In this document: piece by piece, positions 26,082 through 35,988 of the stretch
Layout of the letters: each line of letters begins with the position of its first letter
Numbering within the stretch: position 1 is the first letter of the stretch
Assembly (NCBI GenBank): GCA_030685235.1
Contig: MU839137.1
Location: 1-64,000 of the forward strand
Direction: 5' to 3'
Source of the DNA: Copromyces sp. CBS 386.78
Lineage: Eukaryota; Ascomycota; Sordariomycetes; Sordariales; Sordariaceae
Length of the DNA: 64,000 bases
The notes under the pieces: generated by a model
Database searches by the model: none
What the model was told of the DNA's origin: nothing
What the model saw: the letters and a program-made list of their open reading frames with translations, nothing else
Position numbers and translations under genes: made by a program

Positions 26082-28126
26082 TTACCGATAAAGCACCGTC
26101 AAATCCCCCGCCGGCACGGGAAAATTTCTCAACTTATCCATAATCTCCGCATCCGTCATGTTCCTCTCCGTAATGATCTGGTCAAAACAATGGCGTCCGT
26201 CCATGTACTTTTGCAACGGGTCTCCACTGGCTTTCATCATCATCATCGCCATCTTTCTGTTTAACCCCTTTCCTGCACCATGACCTCCATGACTCCCTGG
26301 TTCGCGGTAAGTATCGTAATGACCACCTGGAACCGCCACCTTCGCTTCCCTTCCCTCTTTGTTTCCTCCCCTCCCACCATCCCTGCCCACTTTCTGGTTT
26401 TCGAGGGTAGCAGACGGCGAAACAGGCCTAGCCAACCCCGTAGCTAACGCAGCCAGGTACTGTTTGGAGATGACGTACTTGTGCACTCGATAGAGACAGC
26501 CCTTGATGACGCCGAATTGGACCAATCTGCGCACGTCTACATACCGAAGGACGTCGAAGCCGGAGTCCATGTGCCCCTTTAGCCATTCGGCTACGGTTTT
26601 GCCGACGCAGAAAGAGGTCATGAGTTTTATGAGCATGTAGTTGGATATGCGGTAGCCGTTTGGTGGTGGAGGTGGGTTTTTGGTAGGTGGCGAGGAGTTG
26701 AGGTTGGGGTGGGTGTTGGGAGAGGTGGAGGGTTTTCGTTCGTGCACGGGGGAGAGGTGGTGTTGGGCGTAAGGGCTTGGATCGCGATCACGGTCGGAGT
26801 TGGGACCGAGGCCGGAGGGGGAGAGGTGGCTGTGGCGGGTGCTGGCTGAGGTGGAGAGGTTGGAGGGATTGTGGAAGGTGGTGCTTCCTGATACGGAACG
26901 GAGGCGGTGGTGGTTATCGGCGGAAGAGCCAGGCCCGGTGCCAGTGCCAGTGCCAGTGCCAGTACCGCTGCCGGTGCTGCTGCTTCCGGGAGAGGGATCG
27001 ATGGGTCCGACGCAGACGTAGTTGGCGCATTCGTCGACCATTCCGCCTACGTTGGCGATGAAATCGTGGATGCCCGGGCGAGGGGCGTAGCACGCGCCGA
27101 AGAAGAACATGTCCAAGAGCAGGATTGTGTCGTAGTAGAGCAGGTGGCGGAGGGCGAGCTGGGTAAGCTCGAGGGAGACGCCGGAGGCGAGGGCAATGCG
27201 GCGCACGTCGGAAACGCCGTCGATGTGGGCGACAACGCGCTGCAGGGTTAGGTCCCAGGTTGGATCGACGACGTCGGCGAACTTCATCTTGGCGACGGGG
27301 ACGTGCCAGCCTTTGACTTCGGGGGGGTTGACGTGGTGAGGGAAGAGTTTCATATTGATTGTGTTGGCGTCGTCTGTTGAAATAGTCAGTATCAATGGAG
27401 AAAAGGGGATCGTTGTGGAAACATACCAATGGGAATCATGCACTCTCCATAGTTATTCAGATCCTCCTTCACAATCTCCAGCAGCGATTCTATCGGCCTC
27501 CGCATGCTCACCATCTCATTGCCATCTCCATCCACCCATCGACCGCCACCATTGCCATACCCATGGACCGCAACGGCTCCGCCTCTCGTGGCCGCATCTT
27601 GGCTTAGGTAGCCATCTTGCTTCTCCATCTCGGCAAAGGTGGCCGCCAGCCTCCTCACGACGCGCTCATAGGGGATCTGGTCCACCACGTCGCAGCTGAT
27701 AACGAGCCCAAAGTTGAAGATGAACTCGTTTCGGTCGTACCGCGGGTCGGGGATAGAGACGGGGTACCCCAGGATGACGTACTTTCCGTCGGGGTCGTTG
27801 ACGGTGATGAAGCGGTTGCAGAAGGCCTTGCGCGGGATGACGTACTCCTGGAGCACGCTAAAGTCGAAAAGACATGGCTTCCTGTTGAGGGGACCATTGG
27901 TGCCTTCTGGAAGGGGGACTGGCACAATTGAGCCTGGGGGACTTTGCGCAACGATCTTGGTTCCTGATATAGGGATCAGCTGAGATTCACTGCACTTTGT
28001 TTTGCGCCGTTATGGCCAGACTTGATGAACAAGCGGATGGACAGATGATGTTGATAAGTGTAGCAAAGGTAGGTCATACAAACCTTCTTTTGGGAAGAAT
28101 CGAGCATAGAAAATTGCTTGAATCAT
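26082..28126 (-). CDS. npr2: Nitrogen permease regulator Npr2 (SEACIT/GATOR1)
   Basis: Npr2/NPRL2 acts with Npr3 and Iml1 at the vacuole to restrain TORC1 when amino acids are scarce. Three exons are proposed: 28126-28084, 27963-27427 and 27373-26082, giving about 623 residues. The 43-nt first exon reads MIQAIFYARFFPKE, the conserved NPRL2 start. It joins through GTTTGT and ATCAG to GTKIVAQSPPGSIVP. The second intron has GTATGT, a CTGAC branch and CAG, joining ECMIPI to DDANTINMKLFP. The longin half includes FITVNDPDGKYVILGYP and NEFIFNFGLVI. The C-terminal half includes LLYYDTILLLDMFFF. A roughly 120-residue Ser/Pro/Gly-rich insertion, with a coding hexamer repeat (Gly-Thr)n at 26,936-26,966, separates VCVGPID from the C-terminal block RISNYMLIKLMTSFCVGK. 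Yeast and animal versions have little or none of this. Confidence 0.93.
26936..26966. repeat. Hexamer minisatellite inside npr2
   Basis: About five imperfect copies of CCAGTG on the + strand encode alternating Gly-Thr on the gene strand. The unit is a multiple of three, so copy-number changes would keep the frame. Confidence 0.8.
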
Positions 28127-28807
28127 TATGCAAACAATCTGTTGTCAAAATCCAGTGTTTTCTTGGTGTTGTGAGAAGGGGTTTTGGACTTGACGCTGAG
28201 ACGACGATGATGGTGTCTCATCCGTTGCCGGCGCTCATTTCTATCGGATTGGTTCTGCCAGATCGCGCATGAGTCCCATTGGAATCCAGAATGAATCAAA
28301 CAGTCATTAATGATTCAAAGTTAGACCGCCTTTTATGAGCAGTAAGAAGTGGAACACAGTAATCGGCGCAGTGGTTGTTTTGAATGAAGTTGTCGCCTTG
28401 GTTTGTGATTGTTTTGGGAAAGGTGCCTTGGTGCTTGAGAGGTCAATGGCTGCTAGACTTGGTGCATAACCCGCATTTAACCCTAACCCTACTACAAGTG
28501 GACGTCGAACACCATACAAGTAACCCCTTTTTCAACAACAGCATCGGAGGACCCAGAGATGAAACCGGCACTTTTTGTAACTTTTCCCACCAGGATGTTG
28601 CTGAGCATTGCAGTATTATTCTCCTTGATAAGTGCCCCCATGCGAGAAGCTCCACGGGGCCTTATATAATGTCCGAATGGGGTATTCTTATGCTTTTATC
28701 TTACATGATATGATGTACAGGGAGTAACGCTTTTTGCCCAACCAATCCAACCTTTACTCCTTTCGCTCTATTCCACCCTACTATGCACATAGATTCTTAT
28801 ACACTCT
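28127..28807. other. npr2 promoter / cyt-18 3' region
   Basis: No gene is visible. The stretch contains an interstitial telomere-like motif at 28,477-28,490 and sits between two minus-strand genes, so it holds the cyt-18 terminator and the npr2 promoter. Confidence 0.6.
28477..28490. promoter_or_regulatory. Telobox-like CCCTAA repeat
   Basis: The + strand reads TTAACCCTAACCCT, two copies of the telomere hexamer. Such short motifs occur in fungal promoters as binding sites for Myb-type or Rap1/Tbf1-like factors. It lies about 350 bp upstream of the npr2 start. A regulatory role is inferred. Confidence 0.35.
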
Positions 28808-30916
28808 CTACCACTTGAACGGATCGTCCCTGCCGTGCTGGGTCTCCTTCTTCACCGCGGCTCCCCGCCCAGAGGGTTCTCTTCGCGCAGAGGGCTCTTT
28901 CCGCTTAAACTGACCCGTCATGCCTTCAATGGTCTTCATCGTCGTGTCCATCTCATGCTTGAGCTTGGTCTCCAGATCCTTCTTCTGCCTGCTCTTCTCT
29001 TCGGGGAAGACGATCTGCTGGCCCTGCTCCTTCTTCTCCTTTTCGCTCCTCTGCAACTCGTCCACTTGCCTCTTGGCCTCTTCGGGGGTCAACTTGTTGT
29101 CCTTGAGGTTCTTCATGATCTCGTTCAGCTTCCTGACCGCGCCGGTGAAGCTCTGTCCGGGGTACGTCTGGCCCGAAGCAGCATACTCAGCGTCGCTGAC
29201 CATCTTGATCACACGCACGTTGTGCTTGCCCTTGCGGAGAATCAGCAGGTTGCCGTCAATCAGGTAGCGCTGGGTCTCGCCGGGGAACCACAGCTTGACG
29301 GGCATGAAAGAGATGAGGTCCGGGCTCATGGTGACGTTGTCTTTGCCGGCGGTGTACGCTCCACCGACGTAGCAGCCCTGGGCAGCCGCGAGCTTGTGGC
29401 CCTCGGTGGTACTGCTGGCGAGACCGGCGGCGTAGAGGATGCGGCCGATGGACTTGCCCATGATGAGCGACTCAGGGAGGATCATGTCGATACGGGGCGC
29501 GTTGTTGATGTTGACCTGCTTGCCTGGGATCGCCTTGTACGGATCGCCACCGGTAATGGCGTCCTTGGCACGAGGAACTTGGGGAATGGTCATTTGGCCG
29601 CTATACATCAAGCGATGCTGGTTCTCGGCGGCACTGGCCTCCTCTTTGCCGTGCACCAGCGTCGTGACCTCGCGCGCAATGGTATGTTGCGCAACGCGCT
29701 TGCTAGGGTCCTTGGCGTGCTCCTCCATAATCTTGGTGATCTGGCTGATGGGAATAAAGGTCAAGAACTTTAGAAGCCTCTCAGCCTCTTCGTCGGTCCG
29801 GCGGACGAAGTAACCGTAGAAGTCAAAGACGGGGGTCATATAGGGGTCAAGCCAGATGGCGTTACCTGCGCTTTTGCCGAACTTGGCACCGGACGAGTCG
29901 GTCAAGAGGGGAACGGTGAAGCCGACGCATTCGTCCAATGCCGCCTTGGGCGCGATGTGTTTGCGCTCCTGCGGGTCGGGCTCGGAAAGGCGGGCGGCCC
30001 TGACGACTTCGAGACCAGAAATGATGTTGCCGTACTGGTCAGAGCCTCCAATCTGCATCTGAACTCCCTGTTGGTAGAACAACTCGAACCAATCCCAGCC
30101 CTGCATGATGGGATACGTGAACTCGGCAAAAGACATACCGTCTCCCTGGGTCATCTTGTTCTTGACGGTATCGCGCGACAGCATGGGACCGATGCGCAAG
30201 GCGTGACCTACCCGCTTCAGAACCTCGAGCAAGGGCTGCTTGTTCCACCAGTGGTTGTTGTTGACGATACCTCGCCGCCGCGCCCAATCGTCCTCGTAAC
30301 CACGCGCTCGCATCTGACCGTCCACGTTCTCCCACAGCTTCTTTAGTTGGTAGTGAATCTTGGTCATGTTCATTGTCGCATCACTGCTGCTCAGATTGTC
30401 TCTGCTCTTCAGCCTGCCTGTCGGGTCTCCAATCTTTGCCGTCGAGCCGCCAATGAGGGTAAAGGTCTTGTATCCTTCCAAGTACATCCAGAAGAGCGGC
30501 ATCAAGGGGAGTAGATGGCCGACGTGTAGAGATGGTGCGGTGGGATCGATGCCGACATATGCGCCGATTCGCCTTCTCCTCATAAGCTCGCGGATTTGCC
30601 CATCTTTGCTGGTAGGAGAATCGTGTTAGTCACGTCCACGGGCGCATCGAAAGGACAGTGTCGAAGCTTACCCAGCCGTTTGTTTGATATAACCTCTCTC
30701 CTCAAACAGATCCCAAGTATTTTGCCTCTCGCCCTTCTTGATCGCCTCTGCCCTCGCTTGCCACCTTGCTTCGGCGTCGTCAATCTTGGCCGTGTACTTT
30801 GGTCCGAAGAGGCGCCTGAGTCCTCTTCGTTGGAGAATGAAGCATGACGGGTTAGCAGCAGCACACTTGGCGATGCTCCCGCCGGAGCGTATTAGGGCTT
30901 GTGCTTGAAGCAGCAT
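28808..30916 (-). CDS. cyt-18: Mitochondrial tyrosyl-tRNA synthetase / group I intron splicing factor
   Basis: This enzyme charges mitochondrial tRNA-Tyr. In Neurospora and related fungi it also stabilises and splices group I introns (CYT-18). Two exons are proposed: 30916-30672 and 30608-28808, giving about 681 residues. The 63-nt intron has GTAAGC, a GTGACTAACACG branch region and CAG. It joins QTAG to KDGQIRELM in phase. The class I HIGH-type signature is HVGH (residues about 110-113). The tyrosine site includes [10 protein letters not shown]. The KMSKS-type loop is KFGKS (about 324-328). The first 80 residues hold a basic presequence and the extension ([19 protein letters not shown]) that, in the family, contributes to the intron-binding surface. 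The C-terminal S4-like domain ends in a long Lys/Glu-rich tail. It is divergent from sdh4. Confidence 0.96.
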
Positions 30917-31789
30917 TTTGTGTAATTTTCGACAGGATAGTATCGTCCAGCTGTTGAGGGAGCGAAAGGAGAAAATAGGTGTAAAGTCTCAGAGAGAACT
31001 TGGAGCAATCCGTAGCGCGACCAGAAGCACCGATTCCGGCCCTCTGTTGACGACCCGATCGACCGGATTGGGTCCCTTGCTGGGCAATGACAGGCGGGAA
31101 TTTTGGATATGATCTCAATCCGAGGTCGTGCGGTTTGAAGGAGTCAGACGGCCGGTGTTGAGGGGTACAGATGATAATGATAGCTTCGGCCAGTCATTAA
31201 GGTACCGGCGAACTACGGCGCCCATCAAGGAACAAAAAATAATAATGGGTCCCTCCGTCCTCTAACCCGGACGCAGCAAAGCCTCGCTATCTTATCGCCC
31301 GAACGTAAACAATTTCTGGAAACCTAGGCGGAGGGGAGCTTGGGCCACCCCTGTTCCTGCCGGTAAGGCGGGATTGCATGTCAGCATGTGCGATCCACTG
31401 AACGCAGCGAGATCCAAGGTACGTACCGACCTCCAAGCAACAGCCATGGAAGCCGGGAACAATATGATTTTCCACGCCGAGCGATGGCCGGCACGCGCTG
31501 CCGCTGACATCTTCTGCGCTGCGATTGGCCAAGTATTGCCGAGGGATCAGGAATCGTAGGTCGGCACCAGTCCGTTCCACTCCGGAGTCCGTCCGTCCCG
31601 TCACTCCCAGAGGCTCCTAGCGATCCACGGCCAACGATCCTGTCCTCAACCGAGAGACCCGTGCGACGATATCTCCTGCGAAGACCGCCCTCCCGTCCTT
31701 GGAAAGCCCAATTGGTTGTCCGCCATCACCACCACGTTTCCGACCACATCACCACCCAACACCCATCACCACCACAACCACCAGAAACA
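30917..31789. promoter_or_regulatory. Divergent promoter between cyt-18 and sdh4
   Basis: The 873-bp stretch has no gene. It separates two divergent nuclear genes for mitochondrial proteins. A CA-rich pyrimidine-purine leader (ACCACCACA-type runs, 31,725-31,789) immediately precedes the sdh4 start and is probably its 5' UTR. Shared control is possible but not shown. Confidence 0.5.
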
Positions 31790-32521
31790 ATGGCTTCCGT
31801 CGCCCGTTCCTCCGCCCTCCTCAAGCAGGTTGCGGCCAAGCAGTCCGTTGCTGCCTCCGGCCTCCGTGTCGCCGCTTTCCACACCACCTCCCGCAAGAGC
31901 TTGCTCCCTCCTCTTCCTCGTACGTAATCGCATACACTTCCACTTGGACAGGTTCAACTTTTGGATCGGTCTATATGCTAACACTTTGCGGGGGATAGAG
32001 CACATTGAGGGTACAGGTACGCACAACAATTTAACAGCCACGCTTGTTCCCTGCCCGTCATGAATCCAACGAGCCCCATGTCGGCCTGCGAGAAGCGCAT
32101 CATCTACAACATATCGATATAACACGTTGTGCATGCATCCAGTAGCCTAACATACATATTACCTCTAGTCAACGACCCCGTCCAGGTTCCCCCCACCTCT
32201 CCTTCCCATGGCTCCTACCACTGGACCTTCGACCGTGTCGTCGCCGCCGGTCTTATTCCCCTGACCGTCGCTCCCTTCGCCGCCGGCTCTCTGAACCCCA
32301 CCATGGACGCCATCCTCGCCGCCACCATCCTCATCCACTCCCACACCGGCTTCGGCAACATCATTGTCGACTACATTCCCTCGAAGCGCGTCCCCAAGGC
32401 TCGCAAGCTCTTCACCTGGGGTCTTAACGCCGCTACCGTCCTCGTCGGCCTTGCCCTTTACGAGTTCGAGACCACCGATGTCGGTCTTACCGAGACCATC
32501 AAGCGCGTCTGGAAGGCTTAA
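31790..32521 (+). CDS. sdh4: Succinate dehydrogenase membrane anchor CybS (SDHD)
   Basis: This is the small cytochrome b anchor of mitochondrial complex II, which helps bind heme b and ubiquinone. Two exons are proposed: 31790-31919 and 32169-32521. The 249-nt intron has GTACGT, a CCTAACAT branch and CTCTAG, giving about 160 residues. Residues 1-43 form a typical mitochondrial presequence (MASVARSSALLKQVAAKQS, with FHTTSRKSLLPP near the cleavage site). The mature part begins around NDPVQVPPTSPSHGSYHW. Hydrophobic helices follow, with SLNPTMDAILAATILIHSHT containing the conserved heme-region His. Then come the DYIPSKR motif and a last helix (AATVLVGLALYEF). Length and motifs match fungal SDHD. 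The intron is longer than its neighbours'. A short extra exon within it cannot be excluded. Confidence 0.94.
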
Positions 32522-34274
32522 GCGACTCTTTGCGACAACTTCGTTGCGAGGACCGGTTGGGAAGATGAGTGTTGTTTGATATGCATTGGGAACTACCAAA
32601 ACTCCTAAGGCCACCTACTTTTTTTCTTGGATGGAGCAAAGGCCGGAATGACGGGAATAGGTGAGGGAGGGCACCTTTCAGAAGGAACAGAAAGGAGCGG
32701 AAGATGTTCTGTTTTGTCATACCACACGGCGTAAAAAGAATACACCTTTCTCTTTTGTCTCCATGCGGCATCCTTTTATCGCGCTGTTTGGGGAGGTCTC
32801 ATGGTGCGCAGACGGTCTAGACTGGATTCAGTTCGCGGGTTCGGATCGCTCGGCAGATGTGACACCGAAAAGAGGTATGGGGGCACAGCACGGGGACTGC
32901 TGGTACGGCAGCAATTCAAATTCGCAAGTGCGGTTCCCCTTGGTTTCGACATCGCATTGAAGTCTGGATTCGACGAGATTGTGCATATCAGTTGGATATC
33001 GGTTTGGGGGCTAGTGGGAAGCCAACACTGACGAGTTGGTTTCAGGTACGGCCGTTCTAGTTACGTTACAACGAATCGAAAAGAGATGAAAGAGACACGG
33101 TTGATCAAGTTACATCATTCGCTCCGCCTTAATGTGGAACTGAAGCTACCAGCACAGGGTGACGCTTGCCGAGTCAAGGTACACTATCTCCTTCCATTGT
33201 TGCTTCTCAGTTAACGATAATGATGGGAATCTTTGATGACTGAAAGGAGGAAAGGGCGAATGGACTACCTACGTTGTTCTCATCGTTACCTTATATCTTC
33301 TGCCCGAGTTTCCCATTCGTCCTCATTCATCTCTTTACTTTCACTTCAGCTTCACCCAAACTGGCGCACAACACGGGACGAATCTCGAACAGTTCAGCCC
33401 TCACCGTACAATATCGTCTTCTCACAACTAGGCAGAGGCATATTTCTTCAGACATCCAACCCGCCAATCCGAGGTCGGCCTCACTGGACGGCGAGGGATC
33501 CGGTTCCTTGTAGCATGTTGGTTGGTCGCCTGCTCATCAATACTGATTACTGGGCTCACATAAGCGTCGACCTACTCCTAACCACTCCTAACTCACACGG
33601 CCTTGTCCCAAACGAAAGAGTCCGAATACTGCTGCTCGGACTTACGTAGCACATGGCAGTGCTAGTCAATGGATCACGACGGGATCTCGGTCTTTATCAT
33701 GGCGCGCAAGGTAGCTTTTTCTTCCATACGAGAGCTATATACCAGATTTTCTCCCAATTCCACTTCCAACGGCTAGCTTGGTACGTGCATCCTACTTTCC
33801 CATTCTCTGTGTTTATGAACATAAGCTCGTCCTGTTTTGCCTTCACTCATCCTGACCCTTTCAGATGTTGCTCTGCTGCGGGTTCTGACGTCTTCCATCT
33901 CAGTGATCAAACCCGCTGCAAACCTCTTCAACGACATTTTGAATGGCTTGCGCAACGCTTTACAAATCTTTGGCGAACCACTCAGTACAATCACCCTCGT
34001 TGGCAGAAGCACACCAACTGAATCCCCCGAGTTTCGAGATCCAGCAGACACTATGGCGCGCGATGAGGTGCAGAGATACCGACGGGCCATTTACTCGACC
34101 CCTCGCTTGACGCCTACCGAGTGTGCAACCAAGACTGCTGCGACAACCTGCTCTGTACGGTACCGGCTTTCAGTCGCCTTCCCATGGAACTAGCAATCGC
34201 TCTCCGTCGATCAACTTAGGTCCAATGGTCATGACATCCGCTCCGAGGAATTTGGATAAAGCCAAGCGTTCCCC
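32522..34274. other. Convergent intergenic region
   Basis: This contains the sdh4 3' UTR and the 3' end of the Zn2Cys6 gene. Frames at 33.2-34.2 kb show no family resemblance and no consistent splice pattern. Confidence 0.5.
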
Positions 34275-35988
34275 TCAGCCGGTGTACCCGCTCAACCGAC
34301 TGCGGAGGGCGATGCCGATCAAGCTGGCATGAAACTCTACGATGACTATTAGCATTATTCACCAGTGGACATGCGAGAATTACTTACCGGCAATCTTCCA
34401 CCGTTGGCCGAGGAATATCATGTATCTCTTCAGGCATTCGACCTTACGCAACCAATCTTTGTCTTGCAGCCAATTCTCGCCATGAGACACCAACATATTG
34501 GCTGCATGATATGCTGCAATGGGTGCGCATGGTGCTACAAGACTGGCGCAAAATTTCGGCCCGCACTGCTCTATGTTTAGGGCTGAGGTGAATATCGACT
34601 CAATCACCGACCGGATGGTGTCAACAGATCGGGTATCGACCAAGCCTGTGTTCGGGAGGATGCCATGTTGGCTCAATCGCATCAAAGCACTTAACAACAA
34701 ATTAGCTTTATCGGGAGCCGGTGAGGTGGAGAAAGATACATGAAATTGGTCCCCACCACTGAGGCACGATCGCTACCTAGCATACTGATCGTGTGGTTCA
34801 TGATCATGTGTGACAAATGATCGCGGTCGGCGTTCGAAAGAGAAGCAGGGTCGGTCAGTCGCTGCAAGACACTGCTGAGGTAGTAGGCCGAATGGGCTTC
34901 GGGCCACATCGCACCGCTAACATCTCCCATCGTCACATCCCAGGACCCGAGAGCCTCATTGGTTCCAGCGTGTCTAAAGGATTCGGGGAAGGGTACCGTG
35001 AGATCCTGGGGTATCGCAGAGGTGTGCAAAGGATATGCGTGGTCTTGATATCCGGCTTGGACCAGACTGTTGGCGGTTAGTGAACTCGACACTGCAACCA
35101 TTGGGGTAAACACTCACCAGTCGACATAGACGGTTGCCCACCACAGAGCCGAACATAGTTGGAGATTGATTGGCATCCCAGCTCTTCGCTGCCCACTCCA
35201 GAAATTCTGATCCCACCAACCAAGTGCCCTACTTAACTGGCAACAGCTTCCCACCGACTTGTACGCTTGCTGATGCATACCATGCGATGCCTCATACATC
35301 ACAATCAACAATTCCGCTTGCATGAGTGGTGTCGACAGGCAGACTTTTGTTTTAACGACATTAAGCATCGTCTTCAACGAAAGATATACACTGTCCGCCA
35401 TTCCGTTTTCGTTGTTGTTTTGTGGGAGTCTGGTGACAAGGCTCATGCCGAGGAGGAGGACACTCGTCTCTGCCGAGGGAGCGATCCAGATGTTCTTTAA
35501 AAAAGCCTCGAATTCGACTCTATCGACGATTGCGAACCATGTGTTGGTGGTGGCGAAATAGCGGGCGACGACATGCTCGATGTTGTCTGGCTCCCAAGAA
35601 CCTCAGACAAACAGCGGGACGTGAAGGAATGTATATCTTCGACCGTGTCCAAGGCCATGAACAGTCCAGGAGATACGGTTCCCCAGCGCTGTCCGGAGAT
35701 GATCATGGACTGGGGAAGATGGAACGAGGGCCCTGGAGAGCAAAATCCTCCTGACAGTCCGCCTTCTTCGTCATACTGGCAAACCTGAAGAGAACTACAA
35801 CCAAAAACCAGTCAGAAACAGGAACGTCACCACATTAACCAAAGAGGCACTAACTCGATACATCGACTGCACGAGGGCAGAGCTTTGTCGCATCGCTTCT
35901 TCTTTCGTCGGCAGTTCAGACACACTCGAGGGTTCTTGGCAGTGTCCTGGGGTGGCGAAGAAGCCGGAGATGTTGAAGCAACCGACAT
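34275..35988 (-). pseudogene. Zn(II)2Cys6 transcription factor, apparently frameshifted
   Basis: This is a fungal binuclear-zinc-cluster regulator. Proposed exons are 35988-35855, 35794-35118, 35066-34740, 34689-34388 and 34336-34275, giving about 500 residues if the frame were intact. Four short introns (50-60 nt) have good signals, for example GTAAGT with GCTAATAG, and GTATCT with GCTAATT. The zinc cluster has Cys at 23, 26, 33, 40, 43 and 50 in the order CLNCRRKKKRC, then CSRC, then VCQYDEE. The middle homology region is recognisable (RYFATTNTWFAIVDRVEF). Between LSEVLGS and this block the reading frame changes near 35,588-35,596 with no plausible intron in place. Exon-2 length is also one base short of what the flanking splice phases demand. 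It could be a one-base deletion in a pseudogene, a sequencing error, or an 86-nt intron with a weak acceptor. The start at 35988 is the first ATG in frame. Target genes are unknown. Confidence 0.75.
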
